DNA of 64,000 bases, from NCBI GenBank assembly GCA_014872815.1, contig WKFK01000014.1:682001-746000 (forward strand). Direction: 5' to 3'. Position 1 is the stretch's first letter. Each line of letters starts with the position of its first letter. The notes below the pieces were generated by a model. It was not told where the DNA came from, ran no database searches, and saw nothing but the letters and a program-made list of their open reading frames with translations. Below, piece by piece: positions 1 to 8,810 of this stretch. Source of the stretch: Paracoccaceae bacterium. Its GTDB lineage: Bacteria; Pseudomonadota; Alphaproteobacteria; Rhodobacterales; Rhodobacteraceae. The position numbers and the translations under genes were made by a program.

Positions 1-698
1 TCCGGCGCAAACAGGAAGGGCATTTTGGCGACCAAGACTTTAGCGCCGTTTTCCCAAAAGTGACCGTCTTCCCAGCTGGCTTCATCGGGATAGACCTGTG
101 CGTCCGCCTCGGTAATACCAAGCAAATCAAACGCGGCATCATTGCCAATCACTTCGTGGAAACTGCGGTGCCACAGCATGACCGGCGTGTTCGGGAACAG
201 CTCGTTTAACAGCGGGCGCTTCACGTCCCCGTGCCATAGTTGGTGATAGCCCCAAGCAATGAACGGCACAGACTGGTCGGGGTTGGACGCTTCATATGTC
301 GCAACCAACTCTTTTAAGCGCGCTACGTAATCGTCATGGGTTTTGGCCCCCGGAAAGTCGCCCGTTGGCAAATGCCAATCATCCGGTGCCAAAAACGGAA
401 ACTGTGTCAGTACAGCTGGCAATGACGGATGAATATGCGGGTCAATGAAACCGGGCATCAGCACTTTGTCGGCAAAGCGATCATCGACCACGGCCCCGTG
501 ATTTTCGACGTAATCGCTCAGGCTGTCCAAACTGCCAACAGAGACAATGCGCCCGTCTGCTACGGCCACAGCCGTCGCTTCGGGAATATTGCTCTCCATC
601 GTAATGATCTTCTGAGCCGTATAAATTGTCATGCCCTCGGCAAAAACAGCCGTCGACATAAACAGCGCCCCCATGGCGCCAAGCGCAAATTTCAACAT
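1..698 (-). CDS. Amidohydrolase family protein, exported (3' end outside window)
   Basis: The first 232 codons of a metal-dependent amidohydrolase of the YtcJ-like type are present; the gene runs off the left edge. An N-terminal signal peptide (hydrophobic stretch ending in AVFA) is followed by the short beta-sandwich (around IYTAQKIITME and VADGRIVSVG) typical of amidohydrolases. The metal-binding HxH motif follows in GFIDPHIHPS, near residue 95. This family hydrolyses amide or related C-N bonds; the substrate cannot be told. The ATG at 698 has an AAAGAGTGG-like ribosome site upstream. The C-terminal metal ligands lie outside the window. Confidence 0.85.
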   Translation of the reverse strand, partial: MLKFALGAMGALFMSTAVFAEGMTIYTAQKIITMESNIPEATAVAVADGRIVSVGSLDSLSDYVENHGAVVDDRFADKVLMPGFIDPHIHPSLPAVLTQFPFLAPDDWHLPTGDFPGAKTHDDYVARLKELVATYEASNPDQSVPFIAWGYHQLWHGDVKRPLLNELFPNTPVMLWHRSFHEVIGNDAAFDLLGITEADAQVYPDEASWEDGHFWENGAKVLVAKMPFLFAP

Positions 699-774
699 GT
701 AACCACTCTTTCAAAAGGACTTCTAAATTCACCTTAGAAGTGTGGCCCCACAAAACAACTGGCTTTAGGACATG

Positions 775-809
775 AAAAAGCGCCGCCCATCATTTGAATA
801 GACGACGCT
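775..809 (-). terminator. Probable Rho-independent terminator after hppD
   Basis: The arms AGCG-C-CG (779-785) and CG-A-CGCT (803-809) pair with one mismatch around a 17-nt loop. On the minus strand the hairpin is followed by five T residues. It lies 41 bases past the hppD stop. The long loop and the mismatch keep confidence moderate. Confidence 0.5.
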
Positions 810-849
810 CCCCTCGCTCCAACCGCGGTTGGAAGGATACCTGTAAGGC

Positions 850-1947
850 TTATTCGGCGGCTTGGATTTCGCCGTTGTTGATCTGCTCTTGTTCGATGCT
901 CTCAAACAGCGCCTTGAAGTTGCCTTCGCCAAAGCCGTCGTCACCCTTGCGCTGGATGAACTCGAAGAAGATCGGACCAATCACTGTTTTGGAGAAGATT
1001 TGCAGCAGGATTTTGGTTTCGCCGCCGTCTACAACACCTTCACCGTCGATCAGGATGCCGTGCTTTTTCATGTGGTCGATGGGCTCGTCATGGCCAACCA
1101 CACGCTCTTTGGACAGATCGTAGTATGCATCTGGGGGACCAGGCATAAACTTGATGCCCTTGTCGGCAATCTTATCGGTGGAGGCATAGATGTCATTGGT
1201 ACCCACCGCGATGTGCTGGATGCCCTCACCGTTGTATTTCTTCAGATAGGCCACGATCTGACCGGTTTCGCCGCGGTCTTCGTTGATCGGGATACGGATT
1301 TTGCCGCAAGGCGAGGTCAGCGCACGGGAGAACAGACCGGTGAACTTGCCTTCGATGTCGAAGAACCGGATTTCACGGAAGTTGAACAGATCGCCGTAGA
1401 ACTTGAACCACTTGTCCATGTTGCCTTTGAACACGTTGTGGGTCAGGTGGTCGAGGTAGAAGAACCCATCGCCTTCCGGCTTGGACGTCACCAGCCAGTC
1501 GAATTCTTCGTTGAAGGGCGAGGTGTCGTAATACTGATCGGTGAAATAGATCAACGAGCCGCCAATGCCTTTGATCGCAGGCCACGCCAGAGTTTTATCG
1601 TCTGCATCATAAGGTTCCGCGCCTTTGGAGACCGCGTGCTCATAGGCTTTCTGTGCATCCACAACGCGCCAGCCCATGGACGGGGCACAGGGACCGTGCT
1701 CTTCCACAAAACGGGAGGCAAAGCTGTTTGGTTCGTTGTTCAGGATGTAGGTCACATCGCCCTGCTGCCACAGCTCGATGGCTTTGGTCTTGTGGTTGGC
1801 GACATGGGCATAGCCCATCTTGGTGAAGAGATCGCGCAGCTCCTGCGGCTCAGGATGGGCAAATTCGACAAATTCAAAACCGTCGGTGCCAGCAGGGTTG
1901 AAATCGGAAATTTCGGCGCGTGGCGCATCATGTGGGAATGGACCCAT
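850..1947 (-). CDS. hppD: 4-hydroxyphenylpyruvate dioxygenase
   Basis: This enzyme converts 4-hydroxyphenylpyruvate to homogentisate in tyrosine catabolism, using non-haem iron and oxygen in the cytosol. The protein is 365 residues, the usual bacterial length. It has the two vicinal-oxygen-chelate halves and all three iron ligands: His167 in DHLTHNV, His245 in EGIQHIA and Glu329 in FFEFIQRKG. The start at 1947 has an AAGGAGA ribosome site. The gene is divergent from an Lrp-type regulator across about 150 bases containing a perfect 13-bp dyad, so local control by that regulator is likely. This pairing is common in Rhodobacterales. Confidence 0.97.
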   Translation of the reverse strand: MGPFPHDAPRAEISDFNPAGTDGFEFVEFAHPEPQELRDLFTKMGYAHVANHKTKAIELWQQGDVTYILNNEPNSFASRFVEEHGPCAPSMGWRVVDAQKAYEHAVSKGAEPYDADDKTLAWPAIKGIGGSLIYFTDQYYDTSPFNEEFDWLVTSKPEGDGFFYLDHLTHNVFKGNMDKWFKFYGDLFNFREIRFFDIEGKFTGLFSRALTSPCGKIRIPINEDRGETGQIVAYLKKYNGEGIQHIAVGTNDIYASTDKIADKGIKFMPGPPDAYYDLSKERVVGHDEPIDHMKKHGILIDGEGVVDGGETKILLQIFSKTVIGPIFFEFIQRKGDDGFGEGNFKALFESIEQEQINNGEIQAAE

Positions 1948-2055
1948 GTCGCGTCTCCTTTAGGGGATTCTTGGATATTGATGTTCGCTGAGGCAAGAAT
2001 ACGCCGCCAATCATGCGGAAACGCCGCGAAGTTACGTGCAATTCCGACAAAATCC

Positions 2056-2068
2056 GCGTAGTCTACGC
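2056..2068. promoter_or_regulatory. Perfect inverted repeat, candidate Lrp operator
   Basis: GCGTAG and CTACGC face each other around a single T. The dyad sits between the divergent hppD (start 1947) and the Lrp-type regulator (start 2102), 34 bases before the regulator ATG. Lrp/AsnC proteins usually bind such short dyads next to their own gene. Binding is inferred. Confidence 0.5.
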
Positions 2069-2101
2069 AAAAAGTTTACAATTCACGCGAAAGATACGCA
2101 G

Positions 2102-2557
2102 ATGCTGGACACCATCGACATGCGCCTGCTCTCCGCGCTTCAGAAAAACGCCCATCTCACCGCACAGGAGTTGGGCGAAATCCTCAACCTCTCGCCCAGT
2201 CAGGCCGGGCGGCGACGGCAAAGGCTGGAGGCGGATGGCTATATTGAGGGCTACAATGCCCGTTTGAGCCCGCAAAAGCTGGGCCTCTCGGTGCAGGCCT
2301 TTATTCAGGTGCAACTGGGCACCCATGGGCCAGAGAACTCGCAAAGCTTTGCCACTTTGATCAGCACCCGTGCCGAAATTGTCAGCGCATGGACATTGAC
2401 CGGCGATGCAGACTATTTGCTGCGCGCCTATTGTGAGGATCTTAATGCGCTTAACCGCTTGATTCATGAGGTTTTGCTCCCACATGCGGCGGTAAGCCGT
2501 GTGCAAAGCCAGATTGTCATGGACCAACTCAAACGAGACGCCCCGCTGCCCACCTAA
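2102..2557 (+). CDS. Lrp/AsnC family transcriptional regulator
   Basis: A 151-residue protein with an N-terminal winged helix (around LTAQELGEILNLSPSQAGRR) and a C-terminal RAM/AsnC ligand-binding domain ending in a typical VSRVQSQIVMDQLK strand. The ATG at 2102 (MLDTIDMRLL) is chosen because the family begins here; an in-frame ATG at 2036 would add 22 atypical residues and read through the candidate operator. Its position opposite hppD suggests that it controls tyrosine or phenylalanine degradation in response to an aromatic amino acid or derivative. The ligand is not known. Confidence 0.9.
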   Translation: MLDTIDMRLLSALQKNAHLTAQELGEILNLSPSQAGRRRQRLEADGYIEGYNARLSPQKLGLSVQAFIQVQLGTHGPENSQSFATLISTRAEIVSAWTLTGDADYLLRAYCEDLNALNRLIHEVLLPHAAVSRVQSQIVMDQLKRDAPLPT

Positions 2558-2586
2558 GCGCCGCGACAGAACAGGACACAGGACGT

Positions 2587-4467
2587 ATGGAAGACGCCCT
2601 TTACACCGCCACTATTTTTCTGATCACTGCGGTGATCGCGGTGCCGATTTCCTCCCGCTTGGGGCTGGGGTCTGTGCTGGGATATTTGGCAGCCGGTATT
2701 TTGATTGGCCCCGTTTTGGGGCTGGTTGGCACACATGAGGCGGACGAACTGCTGCACTACGCCGAATTTGGCGTGGTGATGATGTTGTTCATCATTGGCT
2801 TGGAGTTGGACCCGCGCGCGCTTTGGGCGATGAAAGACAAACTCTTGGGGCTGGGCGGGTTACAGATTGGCCTGACCACCGGCGCGGTGGCGACGGCCTG
2901 TATCTTCCTTGGCTTCTCTGTGAACGTGGCCATTGCCACCGGCCTGATCTTCGCCCTGAGCTCCACGGCGATTGTGCTGCAAACATTGGCGGAAAAAGGC
3001 CTGATGCAAACCAGCGGCGGGCGCTCAACCTTTTCTGTTCTGTTGGCGCAGGACATTGCCGTGATCCCTATGCTCGCGCTGCTGCCACTGCTGGCGATGC
3101 CGGAAGCGATGGAGATTGCCACCAGCGGCGCGATTGCCGAAGGCGGCCACACTGACGAACACGCCATGTCGCTGGTGGACGGGCTGCCAGGTTGGGGCGT
3201 GACGCTGGTAACGCTTGGTGCGGTGGGATCGATTGTGCTTGGCGGTCTCTACCTGATGCGTCCCGTATTCCGCTTTATCCACGCCGCGCATCTACCGGAG
3301 ATGTACACTGCACTAGCGCTGCTGATTGTGGTGGGGATTGCGCTTTTGATGGAGCTGGTGGGCCTCTCCCCTGCCCTTGGTACCTTCCTTGCCGGTGTGC
3401 TGCTGGCAAACTCTGAATTCCGCCACGAGCTGGAAAGCGACATTGCGCCCTTCAAAGGCCTTCTGCTGGGGCTGTTCTTCATCACCGTGGGGGCGCAGAT
3501 CGATTTCAATGTCTTTGCCCGCGCCCCAGGACAGATCATTGGCCTCACCCTGGGCCTGATCGCCATTAAAGCCCTGATCCTCTACCTGCTGGGCCGTGCC
3601 TTTGGGCTGCGGGACCGCAACCTCTGGCTCTTCACTCTGGGTCTGGCGCAAGCAGGTGAATTTGGCTTCGTCTTGATCACCTTCTCGGAACAGCAAAATG
3701 TGATCCCGGCGTGGGCGGCGGAGAAATACCTGCTGATTGTGGCCCTGACCATGCTCGTCACGCCCCTGCTGTTCATCCTGCACGACGTTTTGTCCAAGAT
3801 AACCGCCGAGCGCGGCGACAAAAAAGATCAGCACGAACATGACGACGTTGACGAAACCGGCCCCGTGATCATCGCTGGCATTGGGCGCTTTGGGCAGATT
3901 GTGAACCGTCTGGTGCGCTCCTCTGGCTATCAAACCGTGGTTCTGGACAACGACATGAAAGCCATCGAGAACATGCGCTCCTTTGGCGTGAAAGGCTTCT
4001 TTGGCGATCCGACACGCCCGGAAATCCTACACGCTGCGGGGCTGCGCGAAGCGCGGGTGCTGGTGGTCGCGCTGGACAACATGGAGGCGTCTCTCAAGCT
4101 GGTCGCCTTTGCCCGTCGCGAAAGGCCAGACTTGCACATCATCGCCCGCGCACGAGATCGCGGCAACGTATACCGCCTCTACAAAGCGGGCGCGGATGAC
4201 ATTGTTCGAGAGATGTTTGACAGCTCGCTGCGGGCGGGTCGCTATGTTTTGGAAAATGTCGGCATGAGCGAGTATGAGGCCGCACAGGCGGAACAGGCGT
4301 TTTATAAACACGACCGCTTTGCCATGCAGGAGTTGGCGCAACTCTGGAGCGAAGACGTCCCGTTGTCCAAAAACGAAGCCTACAAAAAGCGCGCGCGGTC
4401 ATTGGAGAAAGAGCTGCAGGATGTGCTTCTGGCCCAACTCGACAGCGATCCGGAGGAGCGCGCCTAG
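2587..4467 (+). CDS. KefB/KefC-like monovalent cation:proton antiporter
   Basis: A 626-residue inner-membrane protein of the CPA2 antiporter family. The first 400 residues or so are strongly hydrophobic with about twelve membrane segments. A cytoplasmic TrkA-N (RCK) domain starts near residue 424 with the Rossmann glycine pattern GIGRFGQ and an acidic strand end (VVLDND). The architecture matches glutathione-gated potassium efflux systems, exchanging K+ or Na+ for protons. It starts 30 bases after the Lrp gene on the same strand, but no functional link is evident. No separate KefF/KefG gene is adjacent. The cation specificity cannot be read from the sequence. Confidence 0.9.
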   Translation: MEDALYTATIFLITAVIAVPISSRLGLGSVLGYLAAGILIGPVLGLVGTHEADELLHYAEFGVVMMLFIIGLELDPRALWAMKDKLLGLGGLQIGLTTGAVATACIFLGFSVNVAIATGLIFALSSTAIVLQTLAEKGLMQTSGGRSTFSVLLAQDIAVIPMLALLPLLAMPEAMEIATSGAIAEGGHTDEHAMSLVDGLPGWGVTLVTLGAVGSIVLGGLYLMRPVFRFIHAAHLPEMYTALALLIVVGIALLMELVGLSPALGTFLAGVLLANSEFRHELESDIAPFKGLLLGLFFITVGAQIDFNVFARAPGQIIGLTLGLIAIKALILYLLGRAFGLRDRNLWLFTLGLAQAGEFGFVLITFSEQQNVIPAWAAEKYLLIVALTMLVTPLLFILHDVLSKITAERGDKKDQHEHDDVDETGPVIIAGIGRFGQIVNRLVRSSGYQTVVLDNDMKAIENMRSFGVKGFFGDPTRPEILHAAGLREARVLVVALDNMEASLKLVAFARRERPDLHIIARARDRGNVYRLYKAGADDIVREMFDSSLRAGRYVLENVGMSEYEAAQAEQAFYKHDRFAMQELAQLWSEDVPLSKNEAYKKRARSLEKELQDVLLAQLDSDPEERA

Positions 4468-4488
4468 ACGCGCTCCCAACACTCGGGC

Positions 4489-5499
4489 TTAGCTGTCAGA
4501 CACACCGGCTTCGGCAAAGGTGGCCATGCCAGAATGGCAGGCCACAGCGGCCTTCAGGATATTGATCGCTACGGCCGCACCCGAACCTTCACCCAGACGC
4601 ATGTTCAGGCTCAAGATCGGCTCCATGCCAAGCTGCGCCAGAAGGGCCGGATGCGCACTCTCTGCGCTTTGATGGCCTGCAATGACGTGATCCAAAGCGC
4701 CATCGACCGCTTCGCCCAGAGTTGCCGCCGCTGCTGTGGCGATGAAGCCATCCAGGATAACCGGAATGCGCAGCACACGGGCGCGCGCAATCGCGCCAAC
4801 CATGCCCGCAAGCTCACGCCCACCAAGACAGCGCAGGGCTTCCAATCCCTTAGGGTCGTTGTTCATGGCAACACCTTCGCGCACCACACGCGCTTTGGTC
4901 GCCAGACCAGCCTCATCCACGCCGGTGCCGCGGCCAACCCACTCTTCTGCCTCGCCAACATAAAGAGCGTGGGCAATTGCGGCGGCGCTGGTGGTGTTGC
5001 CAATGCCCATTTCGCCAACAACCAAGAGGTCCGCATCGTTTTTCACCGCATTCCAGCCTGCCTGCAGCGCCGCAACGACCTCGGCCTCGCTCATTGCTGG
5101 GCCTTTGGTGAAGTCCGCAGTCGGATTGTCCAGATCCAGCGCGATCACATCGAGATCCGCCCCAGCGGCTTTGCTCAATTGATTGATCGCCGCACCACCG
5201 TGCTCGAAGTTCAGCACCATCTGCGCGGTCACTTCGGACGGGAAAGCCGACACGCCTTGTGCCGTCACACCGTGGTTGCCGGCGAAGATGATCACCTGTG
5301 GCGCATCAATGCTGGGGCGCGGGTTGCCACGCCAGCCTGCATACCAAATCGCCATATCTTCCAGACGGCCCAGAGCGCCGGGGGGTTTGGTCAGTTGACC
5401 GTTGCGCGCCTCGGCCTCGCCCATGGCCTGCTGATCGACGCCGGGGGCCGCCGCCAAAAGCTGTTGAAACTCTGCCAAAGAGGTGAATTCTGCGGACAT
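4489..5499 (-). CDS. cobT: Nicotinate-nucleotide--dimethylbenzimidazole phosphoribosyltransferase
   Basis: CobT makes alpha-ribazole phosphate from nicotinate mononucleotide and 5,6-dimethylbenzimidazole for the lower ligand of cobalamin. The protein is 336 residues from the ATG at 5499 ([11 protein letters not shown]); an in-frame start at 5604 would run into the divergent cobS and is unlikely. Family landmarks include [11 protein letters not shown] near the N-terminus, [22 protein letters not shown], and near the C-terminus LGEGSGAA with the catalytic glutamate. It is divergent from cobS, so the two final nucleotide-loop assembly steps are encoded side by side. No cobalamin riboswitch was seen in the short gap. 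Confidence 0.96.
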   Translation of the reverse strand: MSAEFTSLAEFQQLLAAAPGVDQQAMGEAEARNGQLTKPPGALGRLEDMAIWYAGWRGNPRPSIDAPQVIIFAGNHGVTAQGVSAFPSEVTAQMVLNFEHGGAAINQLSKAAGADLDVIALDLDNPTADFTKGPAMSEAEVVAALQAGWNAVKNDADLLVVGEMGIGNTTSAAAIAHALYVGEAEEWVGRGTGVDEAGLATKARVVREGVAMNNDPKGLEALRCLGGRELAGMVGAIARARVLRIPVILDGFIATAAAATLGEAVDGALDHVIAGHQSAESAHPALLAQLGMEPILSLNMRLGEGSGAAVAINILKAAVACHSGMATFAEAGVSDS

Positions 5500-5582
5500 T
5501 GGCCGGGCTCCTGTTGAATTTTTAACGTTAGCGCTGTTTACCTCATATCCAGCCCCCGGCAAGTGAGGAAAAAGACGCAGGT

Positions 5583-6347
5583 ATGGCCAGTTCCGACACG
5601 TCACCGTTTCGCCCCCGCGACATCAATACCGCGTTGGCGCTTTTGACCCGCCTGCCGGTGAAGGCGGATTTCTCCCGCGGAGCCCGCGCCGCTTGGGCCT
5701 ATAGCATTGCAGGGGCGGCTCTGGCGCTGCTGGCGGCGCTACCCACCGCCGCCCTGCTGTTCATCGGTTTGCCGCCGGCCTTGGCCGCCGTGGTCTGGCT
5801 CACCGCCATGATTGTGATGAGCGGTGCCATGCATGAAGACGGGCTTGCAGACACCGCAGACGGCTTCTGGGGCGGCTGGGACAAGGTCCGACGGCTCGAG
5901 ATCATGCGCGACAGCCATATTGGCACCTATGGCGTCATCGCGCTGTGCCTGTCCATTGCCGCGCGCTGGGGCGCGATTGCGATCCTGCTGGAAGCGGACG
6001 TCTGGCTGTTTGGACTGCTGGCCGTTGCGATGCTGTCTCGCGCCAATATGACGCTGGTCATGGCGGCCCTGCCCCATGCCCGCAGCGACGGATTGAGCCA
6101 CTCCCAAGGCCGCGCACCCCGCACAGGCGCGCTCACCGGCTTTGCGCTGGCCAGTGTGACCGCCTTTGGCTGCGTTGGTGTGCCCGGCGTGATCCTCGCA
6201 GGTGTGGCCTTTGTCATGGCGGCGCTGTGCTCAGCTACGGCGCGGGTGAAAATTGGCGGCCAGACCGGCGATGTGTTGGGGGCAACCCAGCAGATCACCG
6301 AGATCACCCTGCTCTTCACCCTCGTGATCCTGGCGCAGTATGTCTAA
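5583..6347 (+). CDS. cobS: Adenosylcobinamide-GDP ribazoletransferase (cobalamin synthase)
   Basis: CobS joins adenosylcobinamide-GDP with alpha-ribazole (phosphate) at the inner membrane, the last step of cobalamin assembly. The protein is 254 residues with several hydrophobic segments and the acidic family motif [13 protein letters not shown] near residue 83, followed by [14 protein letters not shown]. The gene is divergent from cobT. Its stop codon overlaps that of the convergent channel gene by two bases. Length and motifs are normal for the family. Confidence 0.95.
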   Translation: MASSDTSPFRPRDINTALALLTRLPVKADFSRGARAAWAYSIAGAALALLAALPTAALLFIGLPPALAAVVWLTAMIVMSGAMHEDGLADTADGFWGGWDKVRRLEIMRDSHIGTYGVIALCLSIAARWGAIAILLEADVWLFGLLAVAMLSRANMTLVMAALPHARSDGLSHSQGRAPRTGALTGFALASVTAFGCVGVPGVILAGVAFVMAALCSATARVKIGGQTGDVLGATQQITEITLLFTLVILAQYV

Positions 6348-7114
6348 GCGCCATCCGTCTCGATACAGATCGTGGCCCCGCAGTGCTTGCAATGCACGGC
6401 GTCCGGATCATGCCGCAACAGACCGCAGCTCTCACATTTGTGGCGCACCTTTTGCGGTTTGATGATCGCTTGTGCCAGTTGCACAAACAGCGCCACGCCG
6501 CCGACCATCACGCAGATCGAAAACAGTTTGCCGCCGGGACTGTCCAGCGTGATGTCGCCGTAGCCGGTGGTCGTAAGCGTTGCGACAGTGAAATACATTG
6601 CATCGATAAACGGCGTGCTGGTGGCGGTTTTGTCGATGAAAAACACCAACGAGGACGCCGAGGTCACCATCACAAACACAAACAGGTTGATGGTCGCGAT
6701 CACCGCGTCCTCATGGGTGCGAAACCAGCGGCTGTCTCGGCGCAGGTCATACAGCAGGTGATAGGAGTGGATCAGGCGCAGGCCCCGCAGAACACGCAGG
6801 AAAGCCAGATCGCCGGACAGCCACGGGTCAATGAACAGCGAGCCAATCACCACCACATCCGCAACGGTGTATATCCGCGTAAGGAAAAACCGCCGATCCT
6901 CTGCCACCCACCAGCGGGCAATCAGGTCCAGACAGATGATCACCCCAGTCAATCGGCTGGCAAGGATCAGGCCCGGCCCATAGGGCACATGGGCCGTGGC
7001 GATGAAGAACAGGATGGTGACGAAGTCAAAAAGGATCAGCGCATAGCGGAACTTCACCGCGCCCGGCGTGTGATCCGTGTAAAGCCGTTCCACCGTTGCC
7101 TTGAGGTTTTCCAT
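6344..7114 (-). CDS. Voltage-gated-type potassium channel with C-terminal zinc ribbon
   Basis: A 256-residue membrane protein with the layout of a six-segment cation channel. It carries a potassium selectivity filter in TVATLTTTGYGDI (about residues 172-184) and an arginine-containing S4-like stretch (LRVLRGLRLIHSYH). Unusually, the short cytoplasmic tail has two CxxC pairs (Cys227/230 and Cys242/245), the pattern of a zinc ribbon or rubredoxin-like knuckle. The channel part is secure; metal binding by the tail is inferred. It converges with cobS, and the two stop codons overlap. A redox- or zinc-sensing role for the tail is possible but unproven. Confidence 0.88.
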   Translation of the reverse strand: MENLKATVERLYTDHTPGAVKFRYALILFDFVTILFFIATAHVPYGPGLILASRLTGVIICLDLIARWWVAEDRRFFLTRIYTVADVVVIGSLFIDPWLSGDLAFLRVLRGLRLIHSYHLLYDLRRDSRWFRTHEDAVIATINLFVFVMVTSASSLVFFIDKTATSTPFIDAMYFTVATLTTTGYGDITLDSPGGKLFSICVMVGGVALFVQLAQAIIKPQKVRHKCESCGLLRHDPDAVHCKHCGATICIETDGA

Positions 7115-7182
7115 AACACGCCTCTCCCCTTAGAGGCAGTAAACGCCAACACAGAGAGCCGCGCAACGGTTTGATTGCGCAC

Positions 7183-7219
7183 AAAAAAGGGACCGCAGCC
7201 CAAGGCGCGATCCCTTTTT
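7183..7219 (-). terminator. Rho-independent terminator after carD
   Basis: AAAAAGGGA (7184-7192) pairs with TCCCTTTTT (7211-7219), with further inner pairs around 7194-7196 and 7207-7209. The minus-strand product ends in a T run. It begins about 17 bases past the carD stop codon. Confidence 0.75.
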
Positions 7220-7235
7220 AGGTCTCAATGAACGC

Positions 7236-7745
7236 TTATGCGGCGCGGGACACCAGCACGTCGTCCACTTTCTTCGCGGCTGCGGCTTCGTCCCCGTCAG
7301 CAACAGCGGCCACTTCGCGAGTCAGACGCTCCAGCGCGGCTTCGTACAGCTGACGCTCAGAATAGCTCTGTTCACGCTGATCGTCGGTGCGGTGCAGGTC
7401 ACGCACAACCTCGGCAATCGCGATCAGATCACCGGAGTTGATCTTCTGTTCGTATTCTTGCGCGCGACGGGACCACATGGCGCGCTTGACCTTGGCTTTG
7501 CCCTTCAGGGTCTTCATCGCCTGGTCAATCACGTCCGGGCTGCTCAGACACCGCATGCCAATCTCAGTGGCTTTGTTGGTTGGCACCCGCAGGGTCATCT
7601 TGTCTTTTTCAAACGAGATCACGAAGAGCTCCAGCTGCATCCCTGCAACTTCCTGCTCTTCGATGGAAATGATTTGCCCAACGCCATGTGCCGGATAGAC
7701 AACGTATTCGTTCGGGCTGAACTCGTTCTTCTTGGATTTGCTCAT
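7236..7745 (-). CDS. CarD family transcriptional regulator
   Basis: A 169-residue protein with the N-terminal RNA-polymerase-interaction (Tudor-like) domain (FSPNEYVVYPAHGVGQI, FEKDKMTLRVP) and a helical C-terminal half rich in basic and acidic residues. CarD proteins bind the RNA polymerase beta subunit and stabilise open promoter complexes. The ATG at 7745 (MSKSKKNEF) is chosen; an upstream in-frame start at 7946 would add 67 residues unlike the family and cross a perfect dyad in the leader. It lies downstream of the helicase, S4 and ferredoxin genes, but a 295-base gap suggests that it has its own promoter. A terminator follows. Confidence 0.93.
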   Translation of the reverse strand: MSKSKKNEFSPNEYVVYPAHGVGQIISIEEQEVAGMQLELFVISFEKDKMTLRVPTNKATEIGMRCLSSPDVIDQAMKTLKGKAKVKRAMWSRRAQEYEQKINSGDLIAIAEVVRDLHRTDDQREQSYSERQLYEAALERLTREVAAVADGDEAAAAKKVDDVLVSRAA

Positions 7746-7792
7746 GCAGTACTTCCTTTGTGAGCCCCCATCCTGCCAGACAAAAATTGCGC

Positions 7793-7813
7793 TCGGGAAA
7801 GAGTGTTTCCCGA
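7793..7813. repeat. Inverted repeat in the carD leader
   Basis: TCGGGAAA and TTTCCCGA are perfect 8-bp arms separated by GAGTG, 48 bases before the carD start. It could be an operator or an RNA hairpin in the 5' untranslated region. No T run follows on the minus strand. Confidence 0.5.
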
Positions 7814-8040
7814 TACGGAATGTCCTCTGGTAGAAAAAGCCACCCTCAGCAAGTGCGGGGATGGCTCTCAGGCAGTTATGTCCTCTGTAACAGCAATATA
7901 ACACAAAAAACGCCCCCTTGAAAGCGCGACAGGCTTTCACAGGCATTTTGTGTTTATCTATCAGCCCCTTAGAGCTGAGATATGTTCCTTGGACAGCAAT
8001 CTTGTCCCATTTTCAGACCGAATCGGCCTACACCGGTACC

Positions 8041-8379
8041 TTATCCGCCTTCGCCCGGTGCTTCAGAGAAATATTTCTCCATTTTGCCGCTTTCGCCATC
8101 ACGCTCTTCGGCTTCGGGCAGCGGGTCTTTCTTGGTGATGATGACCGGCCACAGCTCGGAGTACTTCCGGTTGAACTCGACCCACTTCTCCATGTCTGGC
8201 TCAGTGTCCGGACGGATCGCATCCGCAGGACATTCTGGTTCACACACACCACAGTCGATGCATTCGTCTGGATGGATCACAAGGAAGTTTTCGCCCTCGT
8301 AGAAACAGTCCACCGGACACACTTCGACACAGTCGGTGTATTTGCAGGCAACGCAGTTCTCGGTAACGACGTAGGTCAT
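8041..8379 (-). CDS. fdxA: Ferredoxin FdxA (7Fe type)
   Basis: A 112-residue soluble electron carrier. The cysteine motifs [14 protein letters not shown] and [12 protein letters not shown] give one [3Fe-4S] and one [4Fe-4S] cluster, as in Azotobacter-type 7Fe ferredoxins. The remaining C-terminal half (residues 60-112) is the usual extension of this family. It is the third gene of the minus-strand run helicase, S4 protein, fdxA, a gene order common in Rhodobacterales. The electron-transfer partner is not evident from context. Confidence 0.95.
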   Translation of the reverse strand: MTYVVTENCVACKYTDCVEVCPVDCFYEGENFLVIHPDECIDCGVCEPECPADAIRPDTEPDMEKWVEFNRKYSELWPVIITKKDPLPEAEERDGESGKMEKYFSEAPGEGG

Positions 8380-8428
8380 GGCTCAGTCTTTCACATCAGC
8401 TTTGGCGAACTGCCTAAAACAGCGCGGC

Positions 8429-8806
8429 TCAATCTTCAAGCGGGGAAGACTTCATAAGATCGAGATTGCGACGATCACGCTTGGTCGGACGCCCTTTTCC
8501 GTCAGAGCCCGGGCTACGCGGAACAGGTTTCTCCTCAGGGGTCAAATCTTCGTACAATGTTTGGGCTTCCGGAGCTGGACCGCGTCGCTCGCCAAGCGCC
8601 AAGACCTTGATTACCCGCACACGTTTGGCCTGAGGAAAGGTCAACACGTCACCAATTGTCACACCTTGGCTGGCTTTGGCGATTTTCTGTCCATTGACGC
8701 GAAGATGTCCGCCGGTGATGACTTTGGCCGACAGGCCACGGGTCTTGAAGAACCGCGCCTGCCAAAGCCATTTGTCAGCCCGAAGTTTGGGGGACGGAGC
8801 GCTCAC
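8429..8806 (-). CDS. RNA-binding S4 domain protein (Hsp15-like)
   Basis: A 125-residue basic protein with an N-terminal S4 RNA-binding fold (RADKWLWQARFFKTRGLSA, then GHLRVNGQKIAKAS). Its C-terminus is rich in arginine and proline. The architecture resembles heat-shock protein 15 (HslR), which binds stalled 50S-nascent-chain-tRNA complexes. It starts with GTG four bases after the stop of the SUV3-like helicase gene, so the two are probably translationally coupled and may act together in RNA metabolism. The ribosome-rescue role is transferred from the family. Confidence 0.88.
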   Translation of the reverse strand: MSAPSPKLRADKWLWQARFFKTRGLSAKVITGGHLRVNGQKIAKASQGVTIGDVLTFPQAKRVRVIKVLALGERRGPAPEAQTLYEDLTPEEKPVPRSPGSDGKGRPTKRDRRNLDLMKSSPLED

Positions 8807-8810
8807 GCGC

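Noticed and set aside
862-2061. Long plus-strand open frame opposite hppD
   Set aside because: It mirrors hppD codon periodicity, shows no family motif and has no ribosome site.
5500-5582. Cobalamin riboswitch between cobT and cobS
   Set aside because: The gap is only 83 bases and contains no B12-box.
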